In this document: positions 5,802 to 12,936 of the stretch, one piece after another | Position numbering within the stretch: position 1 is the stretch's first letter | Layout: the number at the start of each line of letters is the position of its first letter | Source of the DNA: an uncultured Flavobacteriales bacterium | GTDB taxonomy: Bacteria > Bacteroidota > Bacteroidia > Flavobacteriales > Crocinitomicaceae | NCBI GenBank assembly: GCA_946478775.1 | Contig: CAMLDR010000122.1 | Location: 1 to 12,999, forward strand | Direction of reading: 5' to 3' | Length of the DNA: 12,999 nt | Position numbers and translations under genes: made by a program | Notes under the pieces: generated by a model | The model's input: the letters and a program-made list of their open reading frames with translations, nothing else | What the model was told of the DNA's origin: nothing | Database searches by the model: none

Positions 5802-6392
5802 ATGAGCAACTTTGAACCCTTCAAAAACTGGCTGAAGCAAACTTCCTTCCTCACGGAAGCTGATTGCGCGCTTTTTGAACCATTCCTGCAAACCAAACAG
5901 CTTGCGGCCAAAGAATGCTTTCTTGCAGAAGGAAAAGTCTGTTCCGAGATCGGCTTCATCAACAAGGGGGGCTTCCGGACTTACTATCTGGCAGACGGCA
6001 AGGAAATCAACACCCGGTTTGTCTTCGAAAACGATTTTGTGGTCGACTATGACAGCTTCCTGGAAGCAAAGCCATCCAAGTACCTTATTGAAGCATTGGA
6101 AGATTCGGAAATTGTTACGTTTAACCAGCAAGCCTTGTTCAATGGGTATAACCAGTCCCAAAACTGGGAGCGCTTCGGCAGGATCATGGCTGAACAATCC
6201 TACAAATTAACTACTGCACGGGTGGAAAGTTTCTTGTTCATGGATGGCGAACAGCGTTACCTCAATCTACTCAAAAATGAACCGGTGATCTTTCAACGCA
6301 TTCCACTCTATCACATTGCTTCTTACCTCGGGCTTGAACGCGAAAGTTTGAGTCGTCTGCGAAACAAAATTGCCGGGAAACAACGATTGTAA
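5802..6392 (+). CDS. Crp/Fnr-family transcriptional regulator (196 aa)
   Basis: Typical Bacteroidota Crp-like regulator. Residues 25-112 form the cyclic-nucleotide-binding-type beta roll (ECFLAEGKVCSEIGFINKGGFRTYYLADGKEI...); 118-148 form the dimer helix (ERFGRIMAEQSYKLTTARVESFL); 165-190 form the winged helix-turn-helix (QRIPLYHIASYLGLERESLSRLRNKI), with SxLGxxxESLSRxR as the recognition-helix pattern. The roll lacks the PGE..GE and R-[ST]-A cAMP-binding signature of E. coli CRP, so the ligand, if any, is unknown. There are no Fnr-type N-terminal cysteines for an iron-sulphur cluster. The length is normal. It lies 12 bases behind the VOC gene, suggesting it may control that gene or a nearby one; the targets cannot be read from sequence. 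The ATG at 5802 is the only reasonable start. Confidence 0.93.
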   Translation: MSNFEPFKNWLKQTSFLTEADCALFEPFLQTKQLAAKECFLAEGKVCSEIGFINKGGFRTYYLADGKEINTRFVFENDFVVDYDSFLEAKPSKYLIEALEDSEIVTFNQQALFNGYNQSQNWERFGRIMAEQSYKLTTARVESFLFMDGEQRYLNLLKNEPVIFQRIPLYHIASYLGLERESLSRLRNKIAGKQRL

Positions 6393-6461
6393 CATTTGTC
6401 AATTTTATTCCCATCACTTCTGCTGATTTTTGCTGAAACAATGTTCATTAAAAATTCAAGC

Positions 6462-7097
6462 ATGAGAACACAACTTTTTTTCACCGGCCTGATATTGGCT
6501 GCATGTGCACTGCCCTTTTTCGCTGCATCTCAAAAAACCACCATTCCCCTTAACACGTCCGTTGAACCAGATGACGCGTATACTATCATCTGGAATGGCG
6601 TGAGTAAAGCATACCGGTATGAAAACGGAAACTGGTCTAGGGATGAGTCTTATGATTATCAATTCAGTGTTGTTCAAAAACGGTACGAGAATCAGTGGAA
6701 ATCGATTAAAACGCTCCACCGCATTCATCCGGATTACAATGGGAAAGCCGGCGAACGGGATCAAACCATGTATTTCGAACTTCTCTATAGGACCGGGAAA
6801 GAGCAGCAGGTACAATCCTCGATTCAATCCTCTATCGGCAACGGAACAGGCACCAGCGACACGGAGTTCCGCATTTCGGAATTAACGATGTACGTTCCGA
6901 ATCCTTCCAGGTTTCTGCCATATAATAAGTTCCGGATTACTCAAAACTACAATTACGAAGAAGGAATTTTGACCGAAACAGTGGAGCTCATTTTGGAGAA
7001 GGACGGAAAGGAAATTCCTTTTATGAAGAATGAAGAAACTGCATTCATCTTCGTGAAAAGCAAATTAGATAAAGCACCCACTACCTTCAAATACTAA
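6462..7097 (+). CDS. Exported protein of unknown function (211 aa)
   Basis: Not recognised. The ATG at 6462 gives MRTQLFFTGLILAACALPFF followed by AASQ, a clear export signal. Two readings are possible. Type I cleavage after AAS with Gln at +1 is common in Bacteroidota. Alternatively LAAC (residues 12-15) fits a lipobox, but the hydrophobic residues after the Cys make lipidation less likely. The mature part is rich in Tyr, Asn and charged residues, with alternating hydrophobic strands (YTIIWNGVSKAYRYENGNW, FRISELTMYVPN, FIFVKSKL), and reads as one beta-rich periplasmic domain. No catalytic motif is evident. Alternative in-frame starts are the ATG at 6441 (seven more residues) and the TTG at 6396; both lengthen an already complete signal. 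It follows the Crp-type gene by 69 bases without a clear promoter and ends 13 bases before a strong hairpin. Confidence 0.75.
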   Translation: MRTQLFFTGLILAACALPFFAASQKTTIPLNTSVEPDDAYTIIWNGVSKAYRYENGNWSRDESYDYQFSVVQKRYENQWKSIKTLHRIHPDYNGKAGERDQTMYFELLYRTGKEQQVQSSIQSSIGNGTGTSDTEFRISELTMYVPNPSRFLPYNKFRITQNYNYEEGILTETVELILEKDGKEIPFMKNEETAFIFVKSKLDKAPTTFKY

Positions 7098-7110
7098 TTG
7101 AATTCCAAAA

Positions 7111-7145
7111 ACAGACAACGTCGAAGAACATTCTGCGTTGTCTGT
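7111..7145 (+). terminator. Hairpin, likely transcription terminator
   Basis: Perfect 10-base arms ACAGACAACG (7111-7120) and CGTTGTCTGT (7136-7145); the 15-base loop contains a further small dyad, AGAA/TTCT (7125-7128 and 7131-7134). It begins 13 bases after the upstream stop codon and is followed by ATTTCTTTCC, a weak T-rich tract. Position and strength suit a terminator; the imperfect T tract lowers certainty. Confidence 0.65.
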
Positions 7146-7212
7146 ATTTCTTTCCCAAATAAAACCAACGGATTGCTTATCTTTCCCGTTCCTTTCTGAA
7201 AGAATCAAACTT

Positions 7213-8799
7213 ATGAGAATACCGCTTTTATCAATCCTTTTGCTTTTCGGAGTAAACCAGCTTTCTGCACAAACAGACCTTTCTTTCGACATACGCTACT
7301 CCCTTCCCGTAGATTTTGCAGGAAGCGGAACAGAAAAAAATCAGTTTGCCGAATTACAAAACGGGAAAATCCTCCTGTATCGTTTTGAAGCAGATTCCGT
7401 TTGGGGGATCAAACACTTCCTGCGTATCTGGTGTATCGACAAAACAGGAAACACGCAGTGGGACCGTAAATTTTCGATCGGGGAAGGCGATTCAGTTTGG
7501 TTGTCGGCAAGTTTGAAAAGTAGTGGAAATCAGGCCTACCTGGTTTATTCCCACATCGATCAATCCCGGAAAAGCAACCTGCGCCTGATGCATATCGGTG
7601 AGGACGGGACGGTGCTTTCCGCCCACAAACTAGACATCCCGGATGAACCACAGGTTCGGAACATCAGAAGTCTCATTCGCAACCAGGAATTGATTGTCTC
7701 CTTTGATTTCCTGGCGGCAGATTCGAGTCGTTCCGCAGGCTATGGGAAAATTCCGTTTGGAAACATCCATTCAGCAAGCTGGTTCCATACCAATGAACTT
7801 CAAAAATCCACCGAACTTTACCTCGATGAAAATAACGAGATAAGATTGGTTGCAGTGAAAGACACCAATGCCGTGGATCTGTCTTTGGATCAAATCTCTG
7901 TTTACCAGGCCATTCAATTCCCTGCTAAATTCCTCCCGGAATCAGTTATGATACTTAACGGAAACCGGTATTATACAGGAAGCATCATTAACGGAATATT
8001 CTTTAACTCCATTTTGCATAAACTGGAGAACAATCAAACCTCGGGATGGGCTAAAAGACTGAACCTGCCGGGTCCATGGCCTCCCAATCACGGAGGCAAT
8101 TCTTCCTCAATCGTATCCCTGGACGGAAAAATCCTGGTTTTAGGCTACGGTACCGTTCCTCATCCCTTAACTTATCTTTCGGTATTTGAGGAAAACGGAA
8201 CGGTGGTAAAAACAGAAACCTTCGACGCCTTTCATTCCTTCAACTACAATCGCGGAGACTTATTCAAACATTCGTCCGGAGCGCTGTTTTTCTCAAAATT
8301 GGGAGGTCTTATGACTCCAGCCGGATCCTCATTCGCAACGATACTGGAGCGCATAGACACTTCAAACTTTACATCCTGTAATTCGGAAACAGATCCTTAT
8401 CCATATGTTGATACAGTCATTCAGCACAGCACAACAAGCGTTTCATTCGCACCCGAAATCTATGTGTTTTCCGCTCTTACACTTGTTCCGGTGCAAGATT
8501 CTTTTCCCCTCGAAATTGCTTGTCATACCAACTTATCCCTGGATGAAAACACCGACCTTTCTTTAGAGATTTACCCGAATCCCTTTGCGGAAAGCTTTAC
8601 CCTTCGTTCAGATCGACCGGGTGATTTGACCATCCATTGTTACGATTTGATGGGGAAAGAGATTGCGGTGAATCAGGTTGCTATTGATAATCAACAGATC
8701 CGCATTACTCCTCCCGATGGATTTTCAGGAACTTTACTGTGCCGCGTCGAAACAACATCCGGAAACTCACAAACCCTTTTGGTGCAGTGCATGAAATAA
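7213..8799 (+). CDS. Secreted protein with type IX secretion (T9SS type A) sorting tail (528 aa)
   Basis: Signal peptide MRIPLLSILLLFGVNQLSAQ (1-20, cleavage before or at Gln as usual in Bacteroidota). The C-terminal ~80 residues from about 448 are a classic type A sorting domain: LSLEIYPNPFAESFTL, IHCYDLMGKEI, then GTLLCRVETTSGNSQTLLVQ at the end. This directs outer-membrane export through the type IX system and removal or anchoring at the surface. The 420 residues between are strand-rich with repeating blade-like phrases (GKILLYRFEAD, FLRIWCIDKTGNTQWDRKF, SNLRLMHIGEDGTVLSAHKL, GKILVLGYGT), suggesting a beta-propeller or similar scaffold; no catalytic motif is seen. The ATG at 7213 is chosen because the in-frame upstream codon at 7138 lies inside the hairpin and would bury the signal peptide. 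It stands alone between that hairpin and xseA. Function unknown. Confidence 0.88.
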   Translation: MRIPLLSILLLFGVNQLSAQTDLSFDIRYSLPVDFAGSGTEKNQFAELQNGKILLYRFEADSVWGIKHFLRIWCIDKTGNTQWDRKFSIGEGDSVWLSASLKSSGNQAYLVYSHIDQSRKSNLRLMHIGEDGTVLSAHKLDIPDEPQVRNIRSLIRNQELIVSFDFLAADSSRSAGYGKIPFGNIHSASWFHTNELQKSTELYLDENNEIRLVAVKDTNAVDLSLDQISVYQAIQFPAKFLPESVMILNGNRYYTGSIINGIFFNSILHKLENNQTSGWAKRLNLPGPWPPNHGGNSSSIVSLDGKILVLGYGTVPHPLTYLSVFEENGTVVKTETFDAFHSFNYNRGDLFKHSSGALFFSKLGGLMTPAGSSFATILERIDTSNFTSCNSETDPYPYVDTVIQHSTTSVSFAPEIYVFSALTLVPVQDSFPLEIACHTNLSLDENTDLSLEIYPNPFAESFTLRSDRPGDLTIHCYDLMGKEIAVNQVAIDNQQIRITPPDGFSGTLLCRVETTSGNSQTLLVQCMK

Positions 8800-8812
8800 G
8801 GATTGCTTTCCG

Positions 8813-8820
8813 TACTTTTA
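8813..8820 (+). promoter_or_regulatory. Candidate -7 box of xseA (TACTTTTA)
   Basis: TACTTTTA matches TAnnTTTG except for the last base and ends four bases before the xseA ATG. No TTG at the -33 distance. It lies within the loop of a dyad, GCTTTCC (8805-8811) and GGAAAGC (8827-8833). Confidence 0.35.
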
Positions 8821-8824
8821 GGTT

Positions 8825-10255
8825 ATGGAAAGCCCACAGCATTTTACCCTCAAACAAGTAGCTGAATCGATCCGCAAAACGATCGCAGAACGTTATTCGC
8901 GCACTTATTGGGTAACGGCCGAAATGCACAAACTGAATCAAACCCGGAAAGGTCACTGCTACCCGGAACTGGTCCAGAAAGAAGATGAATCCATTGTGGT
9001 GGAAATGCGCGGCACCATCTGGAAACAGAACTTTGATCGCATTCAGCAGAAGTTCTTTGAGATTGTAAAAGAGCCCATCCACGACGGAATGGAACTCTTG
9101 TTCCACGTCAAGATCACTTACCATCCGATTTATAACCTGGGTTTAGAGATCATCGACATTGATCCGAATTATACCCTGGGTGCTTTGCAGCGCGAACGAC
9201 AGGAAACACTCGAACGTCTGAACAAAGAAGGAATCCTCAATTCCAACCAAAACCTGGAAATGGCATTGGTCCCCAAAAGACTGGCAATCATATCCCAAGC
9301 AGACAGCAAGGGCTATTCCGATTTCGTAACCCTTTTGAACGGTCACCCGAAACGCTACCATTTCAACACCTTTTTGTTTGAAGCAACCTTGCAGGGCGAT
9401 GCAGCCATTACCTCCATTCAAAACCAGTTAAAACGCATTGAAAAAGTGAAACATCATTTCGATGCCGTAGTCATCATTCGCGGTGGTGGCGGCGAAATTG
9501 GAATGCACTGCTACAACAATTACGAACTCGCAAAGGCCATTGCAACTTTTCCGCTTCCGGTATTAACCGGGATCGGGCATTCCACCAACCTCACCGTTTG
9601 CGAAATGATCGCTTTCCGGAACGGGATCACTCCTTCCGACATGGCTTATTTTCTCCTGAGTATTTTCGAAGAGCTGGATGCCCCGTTGGATGAGATTCGG
9701 ATAAGGCTTCCGAAACAGATCCAGCATTTCATGCAGGGAATGAACAACCAATTCGGGCAGTTAACGCGCACATTCCAGCAGGAAGTCCAAAATGCCTTGC
9801 AGACAGAAAAGCATGTGTTTTTGAACACGGTAAAAGATTTTGAGTTTCGGGTAAAACATAAAATGACTTATTCAAAACAGGTGTTGTCAGAACTTCGTAA
9901 TCAAATACGTTCTTCTTCCTCCTACTTGTTCGAAAACCAAAAAAGTAAACTCGGGAACAGTATTAATCTGCTCCAGGTCCACAGCAAATCCACAGTGAAT
10001 ACTGAAAGACAAGCCGTTAACAATCATCAGGACCAATTGATCCGGATCCTACCCAGGACCGTCGAATCTGAAGCTGCTAAGCTCGAGCAGGCAGCATTTC
10101 ATTTAAAATTACTGGACCCTATCACAGTGCTGCAGCGCGGATATGCCATTGTGACAAATGAAAAAGGAGTGCTTTCAGTTAAGAATAAAGCCAAAACAGG
10201 AGAGGAATTGAAAATTGTAACGGAAGCACAGGAGTTGAAGGCAAGGACTCAATGA
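8825..10255 (+). CDS. xseA: Exodeoxyribonuclease VII large subunit
   Basis: Catalytic subunit of the ATP-independent, cation-independent exonuclease that degrades single-stranded DNA from both ends in repair; it works with several copies of the XseB subunit. The N-terminal OB-fold (about 6-112) begins FTLKQVAESIRKTI and includes YWVTAEMHKLNQTRKGHCYPEL and IWKQNF. The catalytic domain includes PKRLAIISQADSKGYSDF (150-167), the glycine loop IIRGGGGEIGMHCYNN (217-232) and PVLTGIGHSTNLTVCEMIA (245-263), the region holding conserved catalytic residues. A long helical coiled-coil region (about 280-430) follows, then the C-terminal strand segment LDPITVLQRGYAIVTNEKG. At 476 residues it is full length. 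It starts 25 bases after the T9SS cargo gene. Its partner xseB is not adjacent but 237 bases away, behind repeat-like DNA. Start ATG at 8825. Confidence 0.95.
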   Translation: MESPQHFTLKQVAESIRKTIAERYSRTYWVTAEMHKLNQTRKGHCYPELVQKEDESIVVEMRGTIWKQNFDRIQQKFFEIVKEPIHDGMELLFHVKITYHPIYNLGLEIIDIDPNYTLGALQRERQETLERLNKEGILNSNQNLEMALVPKRLAIISQADSKGYSDFVTLLNGHPKRYHFNTFLFEATLQGDAAITSIQNQLKRIEKVKHHFDAVVIIRGGGGEIGMHCYNNYELAKAIATFPLPVLTGIGHSTNLTVCEMIAFRNGITPSDMAYFLLSIFEELDAPLDEIRIRLPKQIQHFMQGMNNQFGQLTRTFQQEVQNALQTEKHVFLNTVKDFEFRVKHKMTYSKQVLSELRNQIRSSSSYLFENQKSKLGNSINLLQVHSKSTVNTERQAVNNHQDQLIRILPRTVESEAAKLEQAAFHLKLLDPITVLQRGYAIVTNEKGVLSVKNKAKTGEELKIVTEAQELKARTQ

Positions 10256-10480
10256 ATGACACTTTTCTTTCCCCACTGATGCACAGATTATAAAGGGGAT
10301 TATGTATTTAAAACAGGTAAAAAGGCCTTTCTTATTTTGATTCAACCAGGTTTAAAAGCAGCACCAATAAGCTGAATTTATAAAAAAGCACGCAGATGCA
10401 CAGCAATTAAAATCTGCGAATCTTTGGTATAAAGAAGGTTGGGGTTGAGTGTGATAGTTATTCGGAAAGAATAATTTCCG
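10256..10480. repeat. Repeat-like intergenic DNA between xseA and xseB
   Basis: No gene is supported here. The word GATGCACAG occurs twice (10278-10286 and 10395-10403). CGCAGAT (10391-10397) is inverted as ATCTGCG (10412-10418), and CCCC (10271-10274) with GGGG (10295-10298) bracket the first copy. 'cacgcagatgcacag' and 'atctgcgaatctttgg' are the wording of dispersed intergenic repeats I associate with Bacteroidota. Just before the xseB box, CGGAAA (10463-10468) and TTTCCG (10475-10480) form a six-base dyad with a six-base loop. Confidence 0.5.
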
Positions 10481-10488
10481 TAAATTCG
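10481..10488 (+). promoter_or_regulatory. Candidate -7 box of xseB (TAAATTCG)
   Basis: TAAATTCG differs from TAnnTTTG at one base and ends four bases before the GTG start of xseB. A dyad (CGGAAA/TTTCCG) abuts its upstream side. No proper -33 TTG. Confidence 0.35.
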
Positions 10489-10492
10489 TGTA

Positions 10493-10699
10493 GTGGAAGA
10501 ACAAGCATTAACATACGAAAAGGCTTACGAAGAATTGCAGCAAATCATTTCGGACATTGAATCCGGGGAGATCTCTGTGGATCTGTTGTCTGAAAAAGTG
10601 AAGCGCGCCGCTGCTTTGATCCAGGTTTGTAAGAACAAACTTACGGCCACTGAAAACGACGTACAGCAGATTCTCAACGACCTGAAGTCCGATCAATAA
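10493..10699 (+). CDS. xseB: Exodeoxyribonuclease VII small subunit
   Basis: Small helical subunit that wraps the coiled-coil region of XseA in exonuclease VII. The 68-residue product shows the family pattern: LTYEKAYEELQQIISDIESGEISVDLLSEKVKRAAALIQVCKNKL, with Y-x-x-A-x-x-x-L, then DxESGExxxD, then the second helix ending in CKxKL. The length is in the usual 60-85 range. The start is GTG at 10493, since an in-frame TAA at 10481-10483 leaves no ATG upstream. The gene has its own candidate promoter with only four bases between box and start, so it may be expressed independently of xseA despite encoding its partner. It ends 84 bases before feoA. Confidence 0.94.
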   Translation: MEEQALTYEKAYEELQQIISDIESGEISVDLLSEKVKRAAALIQVCKNKLTATENDVQQILNDLKSDQ

Positions 10700-10705
10700 A
10701 CAGTA

Positions 10706-10726
10706 CCTCAAATCCGGTATTTGGGG
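10706..10726. promoter_or_regulatory. Dyad after xseB overlapping the feoA -33 element
   Basis: CCTCAAAT (10706-10713) pairs with ATTTGGGG (10719-10726) around a five-base loop, with one G-T pair. It begins seven bases after the xseB stop and its right arm covers the TTTG of the predicted feoA promoter. There is no T tract, so it could be a weak terminator or a repressor site. Confidence 0.35.
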
Positions 10727-10750
10727 ATTCAACCGTTTCCACTAATTTTA
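10720..10750 (+). promoter_or_regulatory. Predicted promoter of the feo operon
   Basis: TTTG at 10720-10723, a 19-base spacer and TAATTTTA at 10743-10750 (one mismatch to TAnnTTTG). The implied start of transcription is near 10755, giving a leader of about 30 bases before the feoA ATG at 10784. No Fur or DtxR consensus site is recognisable. Confidence 0.6.
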
Positions 10751-10783
10751 CAGCTCAAAACCTTCAATAACGAATTGATTCTC

Positions 10784-11002
10784 ATGAGAACACTTGCTCA
10801 AATTCCATTGCATGAAAAAACCAAAGTGCTTGGCATTGCGGAAAGTGAACTCAAACCCAAGTTACTGGAAATGGGACTTTACCCGGGGAAAGAAGTGGAA
10901 GTCTTGTTCAAAGCGCCATTCGGAGATCCTATCGCGGTCGACATCTCCGGGTATGTTTTATCCATGCGTCTTTCCGAAGCCAACCTGATCGAAGTCGAGT
11001 AA
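10784..11002 (+). CDS. feoA: FeoA, SH3-like cytosolic partner of ferrous iron transporter
   Basis: Small cytoplasmic protein needed for ferrous iron uptake through FeoB. The 72 residues form the SH3-like FeoA fold: LAQIPLHEKTKVLGI (4-18), the conserved turn LLEMGLYPGKEVEVLFKAPFGDPIAVDISGY (27-57) and the closing strand YVLSMRLSEANLIEVE. The ATG at 10784 is chosen: an upstream in-frame TTG at 10721 would add 21 residues translated from promoter sequence and is not conserved in the family. The stop TAA overlaps the feoB ATG by one base (TAATG), the usual sign of translational coupling. A good promoter lies just upstream. Confidence 0.95.
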   Translation: MRTLAQIPLHEKTKVLGIAESELKPKLLEMGLYPGKEVEVLFKAPFGDPIAVDISGYVLSMRLSEANLIEVE

Positions 11003-12936
11003 TGAAGAAAATAGCCCTTTTTGGAAATCCAAATACAGGAAAAAGTTCCCTGTTCAATCGGTTAACCGGACTTCGTCAGCATGTGGGGAACTTTCCGGGT
11101 GTCACGGTAGACAAGCATTCCGGATTTTTAAACATCGGTGGGCGGCAAATACAACTCATCGACTTTCCGGGTACGTATAGTATTTATCCCCGAAGCAAGG
11201 ATGAAGAGGTTGTATACCATGTGATCTCAAATCCCAAAGACCCCAATTTTCCGGAGAAAGTAATTGTTGTACTGGATAGCACCAACCTAGAACGTAATCT
11301 GTTACTATTTACTCAGATTTACGACTTAGGCCTGGATACGGTGTTACTGCTTAACATGACGGATGTGGCTGCCAAAAACGGCTTCGAAATAAAAGTCGCG
11401 GCTTTGCAAGAAGCATTTCCGGATGCAGTCATCATCCGCACGAATGCCCGCATTGGCACAGGGATTCCGGAACTGAAAGAGTGGATGGCCGCAGATTCTG
11501 TTCCCCGTGAAACAAAGCAAACAGCACTAAAAGATAAAGCAGACTTACAGGGTCAGATTGCAGACACCAACAGCCGATTCGAACGGATAAAGTTGGTCGT
11601 GAGCGAGGCCGTGAGTAAAAAACCCACAGAACCCGCTTTCTCCAACAAACTGGATAAGTGGCTGATCCACCCTGTTTTTGGTTACCTCATTTTCCTGGTC
11701 ATTCTGCTGGTCATTTTTCAAACAGTTTTCACACTGGCTTCCTATCCGATGGATTGGATCGATATGGGAACGGCGTCATTGGCCTCCTGGCTGGGAGAAC
11801 TCATGCCGGAAGGCGTCTTTACCTCCCTGGTTGTAGATGGGATAATCCCGGGAATTGGAGGAGTTGTGATCTTTATTCCTCAAATTGCCTTGCTGTTCTT
11901 CATGCTTGCCATTCTGGAGGAAACCGGTTATATGTCCCGGGTGGTTTTCATTACAGATAAACTGATGCGGCCATTTGGTTTGAACGGAAAAAGCGTTGTT
12001 CCTCTGTTATCAAGTGCAGCCTGCGCCATTCCGGGAATTATGGCCACCCGTACCATCAGCTCCTGGCAGGAAAGACTCACAACCATTTTGGTTGCACCTT
12101 TGATCAGCTGTTCTGCGCGCCTGCCGGTCTACACCTTACTCATTGCTTTGGTCATTCCTTCCAAAAAAGTGATTGGTTTTCTCAACCTGCAGGGACTCGT
12201 GCTTTTTGCATTGTACTTATTGGGCGTTGTTTCAGCGCTGTTGGTTGCGTGGGTAATCAAGCAATTCTTCCAAAAGAAAGAACTGAGCGTTTTCCTTTTG
12301 GAAATGCCCGCTTACAAAAGTCCGCGCTGGGGAAATGTGGGGATTGAAGTCTTCGAAAAGGTTAAGATTTTTGTCTTCGATGCCGGGAAAATCATTCTTG
12401 CAATTTCCATTATACTTTGGGCTTTAGCAAGTTTCGGCCCCGGAAATGAAATGGAGGAAGCCGCCGGAAAAATTGCGCTGACAAAAGACATGGATCCGGA
12501 TGATTTTGAAAGTCAGGTTGCTTCTGCAAAGCTGGAAAACTCCTATATGGGCCACATGGGGAAATTCATTGAGCCGGTCATTAAACCCCTGGGTTACGAT
12601 TGGAAAATGGGGATTTCCCTGATTGCCTCATTTGCTGCCCGTGAAGTTTTCGTAGGATCGCTGGCAACCATCTATTCTGTTCACGATGCCGACGACGATC
12701 CGAAACAATTGATGGATAAAATGAAAGCTCAAAAACGACCAGACGGAACTCCAACTTACACCCTGGCAAGCGGGCTGTCCCTCCTGGTCTTTTATGTTTT
12801 CGCGATGCAATGCATGGCCACCCTGGCTGTGGTGAAACGGGAAACAAAATCCTGGAAATGGCCCATCATTCAGGTTGGATATATGGGTGTTTTGGCGTAT
12901 CTTGGAGCATACGTCACATATCTTATTTTCAGCTGA
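11002..12936 (+). CDS. feoB: FeoB, GTPase-gated ferrous iron transporter
   Basis: Inner-membrane Fe(II) importer. The N-terminal GTPase domain is complete: G1 GNPNTGKSS (8-16), G2 in NFPGVTVDK with Thr35, G3 DFPG (54-57), G4 NMTD (118-121), G5-type loop near 147-153 (NARIGTG). A helical spacer follows to about residue 215. The membrane domain begins at WLIHPVFGYLIFLVILLV and carries two Gate modules; CAIPGIMATR and SCSARLPVY in the first, and FAAREVFVGSLATIY and FYVFAMQCMATLAVVKRE in the second, are the expected signatures including the conserved cysteines. At 644 residues it is shorter than the 773-residue E. coli protein but within the range for this phylum. Start ATG overlaps the feoA stop; its stop TGA overlaps the next ATG (TGATG), so the three genes form one operon. 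Confidence 0.97.
   Translation: MKKIALFGNPNTGKSSLFNRLTGLRQHVGNFPGVTVDKHSGFLNIGGRQIQLIDFPGTYSIYPRSKDEEVVYHVISNPKDPNFPEKVIVVLDSTNLERNLLLFTQIYDLGLDTVLLLNMTDVAAKNGFEIKVAALQEAFPDAVIIRTNARIGTGIPELKEWMAADSVPRETKQTALKDKADLQGQIADTNSRFERIKLVVSEAVSKKPTEPAFSNKLDKWLIHPVFGYLIFLVILLVIFQTVFTLASYPMDWIDMGTASLASWLGELMPEGVFTSLVVDGIIPGIGGVVIFIPQIALLFFMLAILEETGYMSRVVFITDKLMRPFGLNGKSVVPLLSSAACAIPGIMATRTISSWQERLTTILVAPLISCSARLPVYTLLIALVIPSKKVIGFLNLQGLVLFALYLLGVVSALLVAWVIKQFFQKKELSVFLLEMPAYKSPRWGNVGIEVFEKVKIFVFDAGKIILAISIILWALASFGPGNEMEEAAGKIALTKDMDPDDFESQVASAKLENSYMGHMGKFIEPVIKPLGYDWKMGISLIASFAAREVFVGSLATIYSVHDADDDPKQLMDKMKAQKRPDGTPTYTLASGLSLLVFYVFAMQCMATLAVVKRETKSWKWPIIQVGYMGVLAYLGAYVTYLIFS

Noticed and set aside
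5691..6197. 168-codon minus-strand reading frame
   Set aside because: It covers the end of the VOC gene and the Crp-type gene, both with strong family motifs on the plus strand.
1652..6392. Defence island, prophage or integrated element
   Set aside because: No integrase, transposase, phage structural gene, nuclease effector, toxin-antitoxin pair, tRNA attachment site or flanking direct repeats were found; only base composition is suggestive.
10256..10492. CRISPR array or tRNA in the xseA-xseB gap
   Set aside because: The two GATGCACAG words are short, non-identical in context and not regularly spaced, and no cloverleaf or CCA-end pattern is present.
10721..10783. N-terminal extension of FeoA from TTG at 10721
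   Set aside because: The 21 extra residues would be translated from the promoter region, and FeoA proteins start where the ATG at 10784 does.
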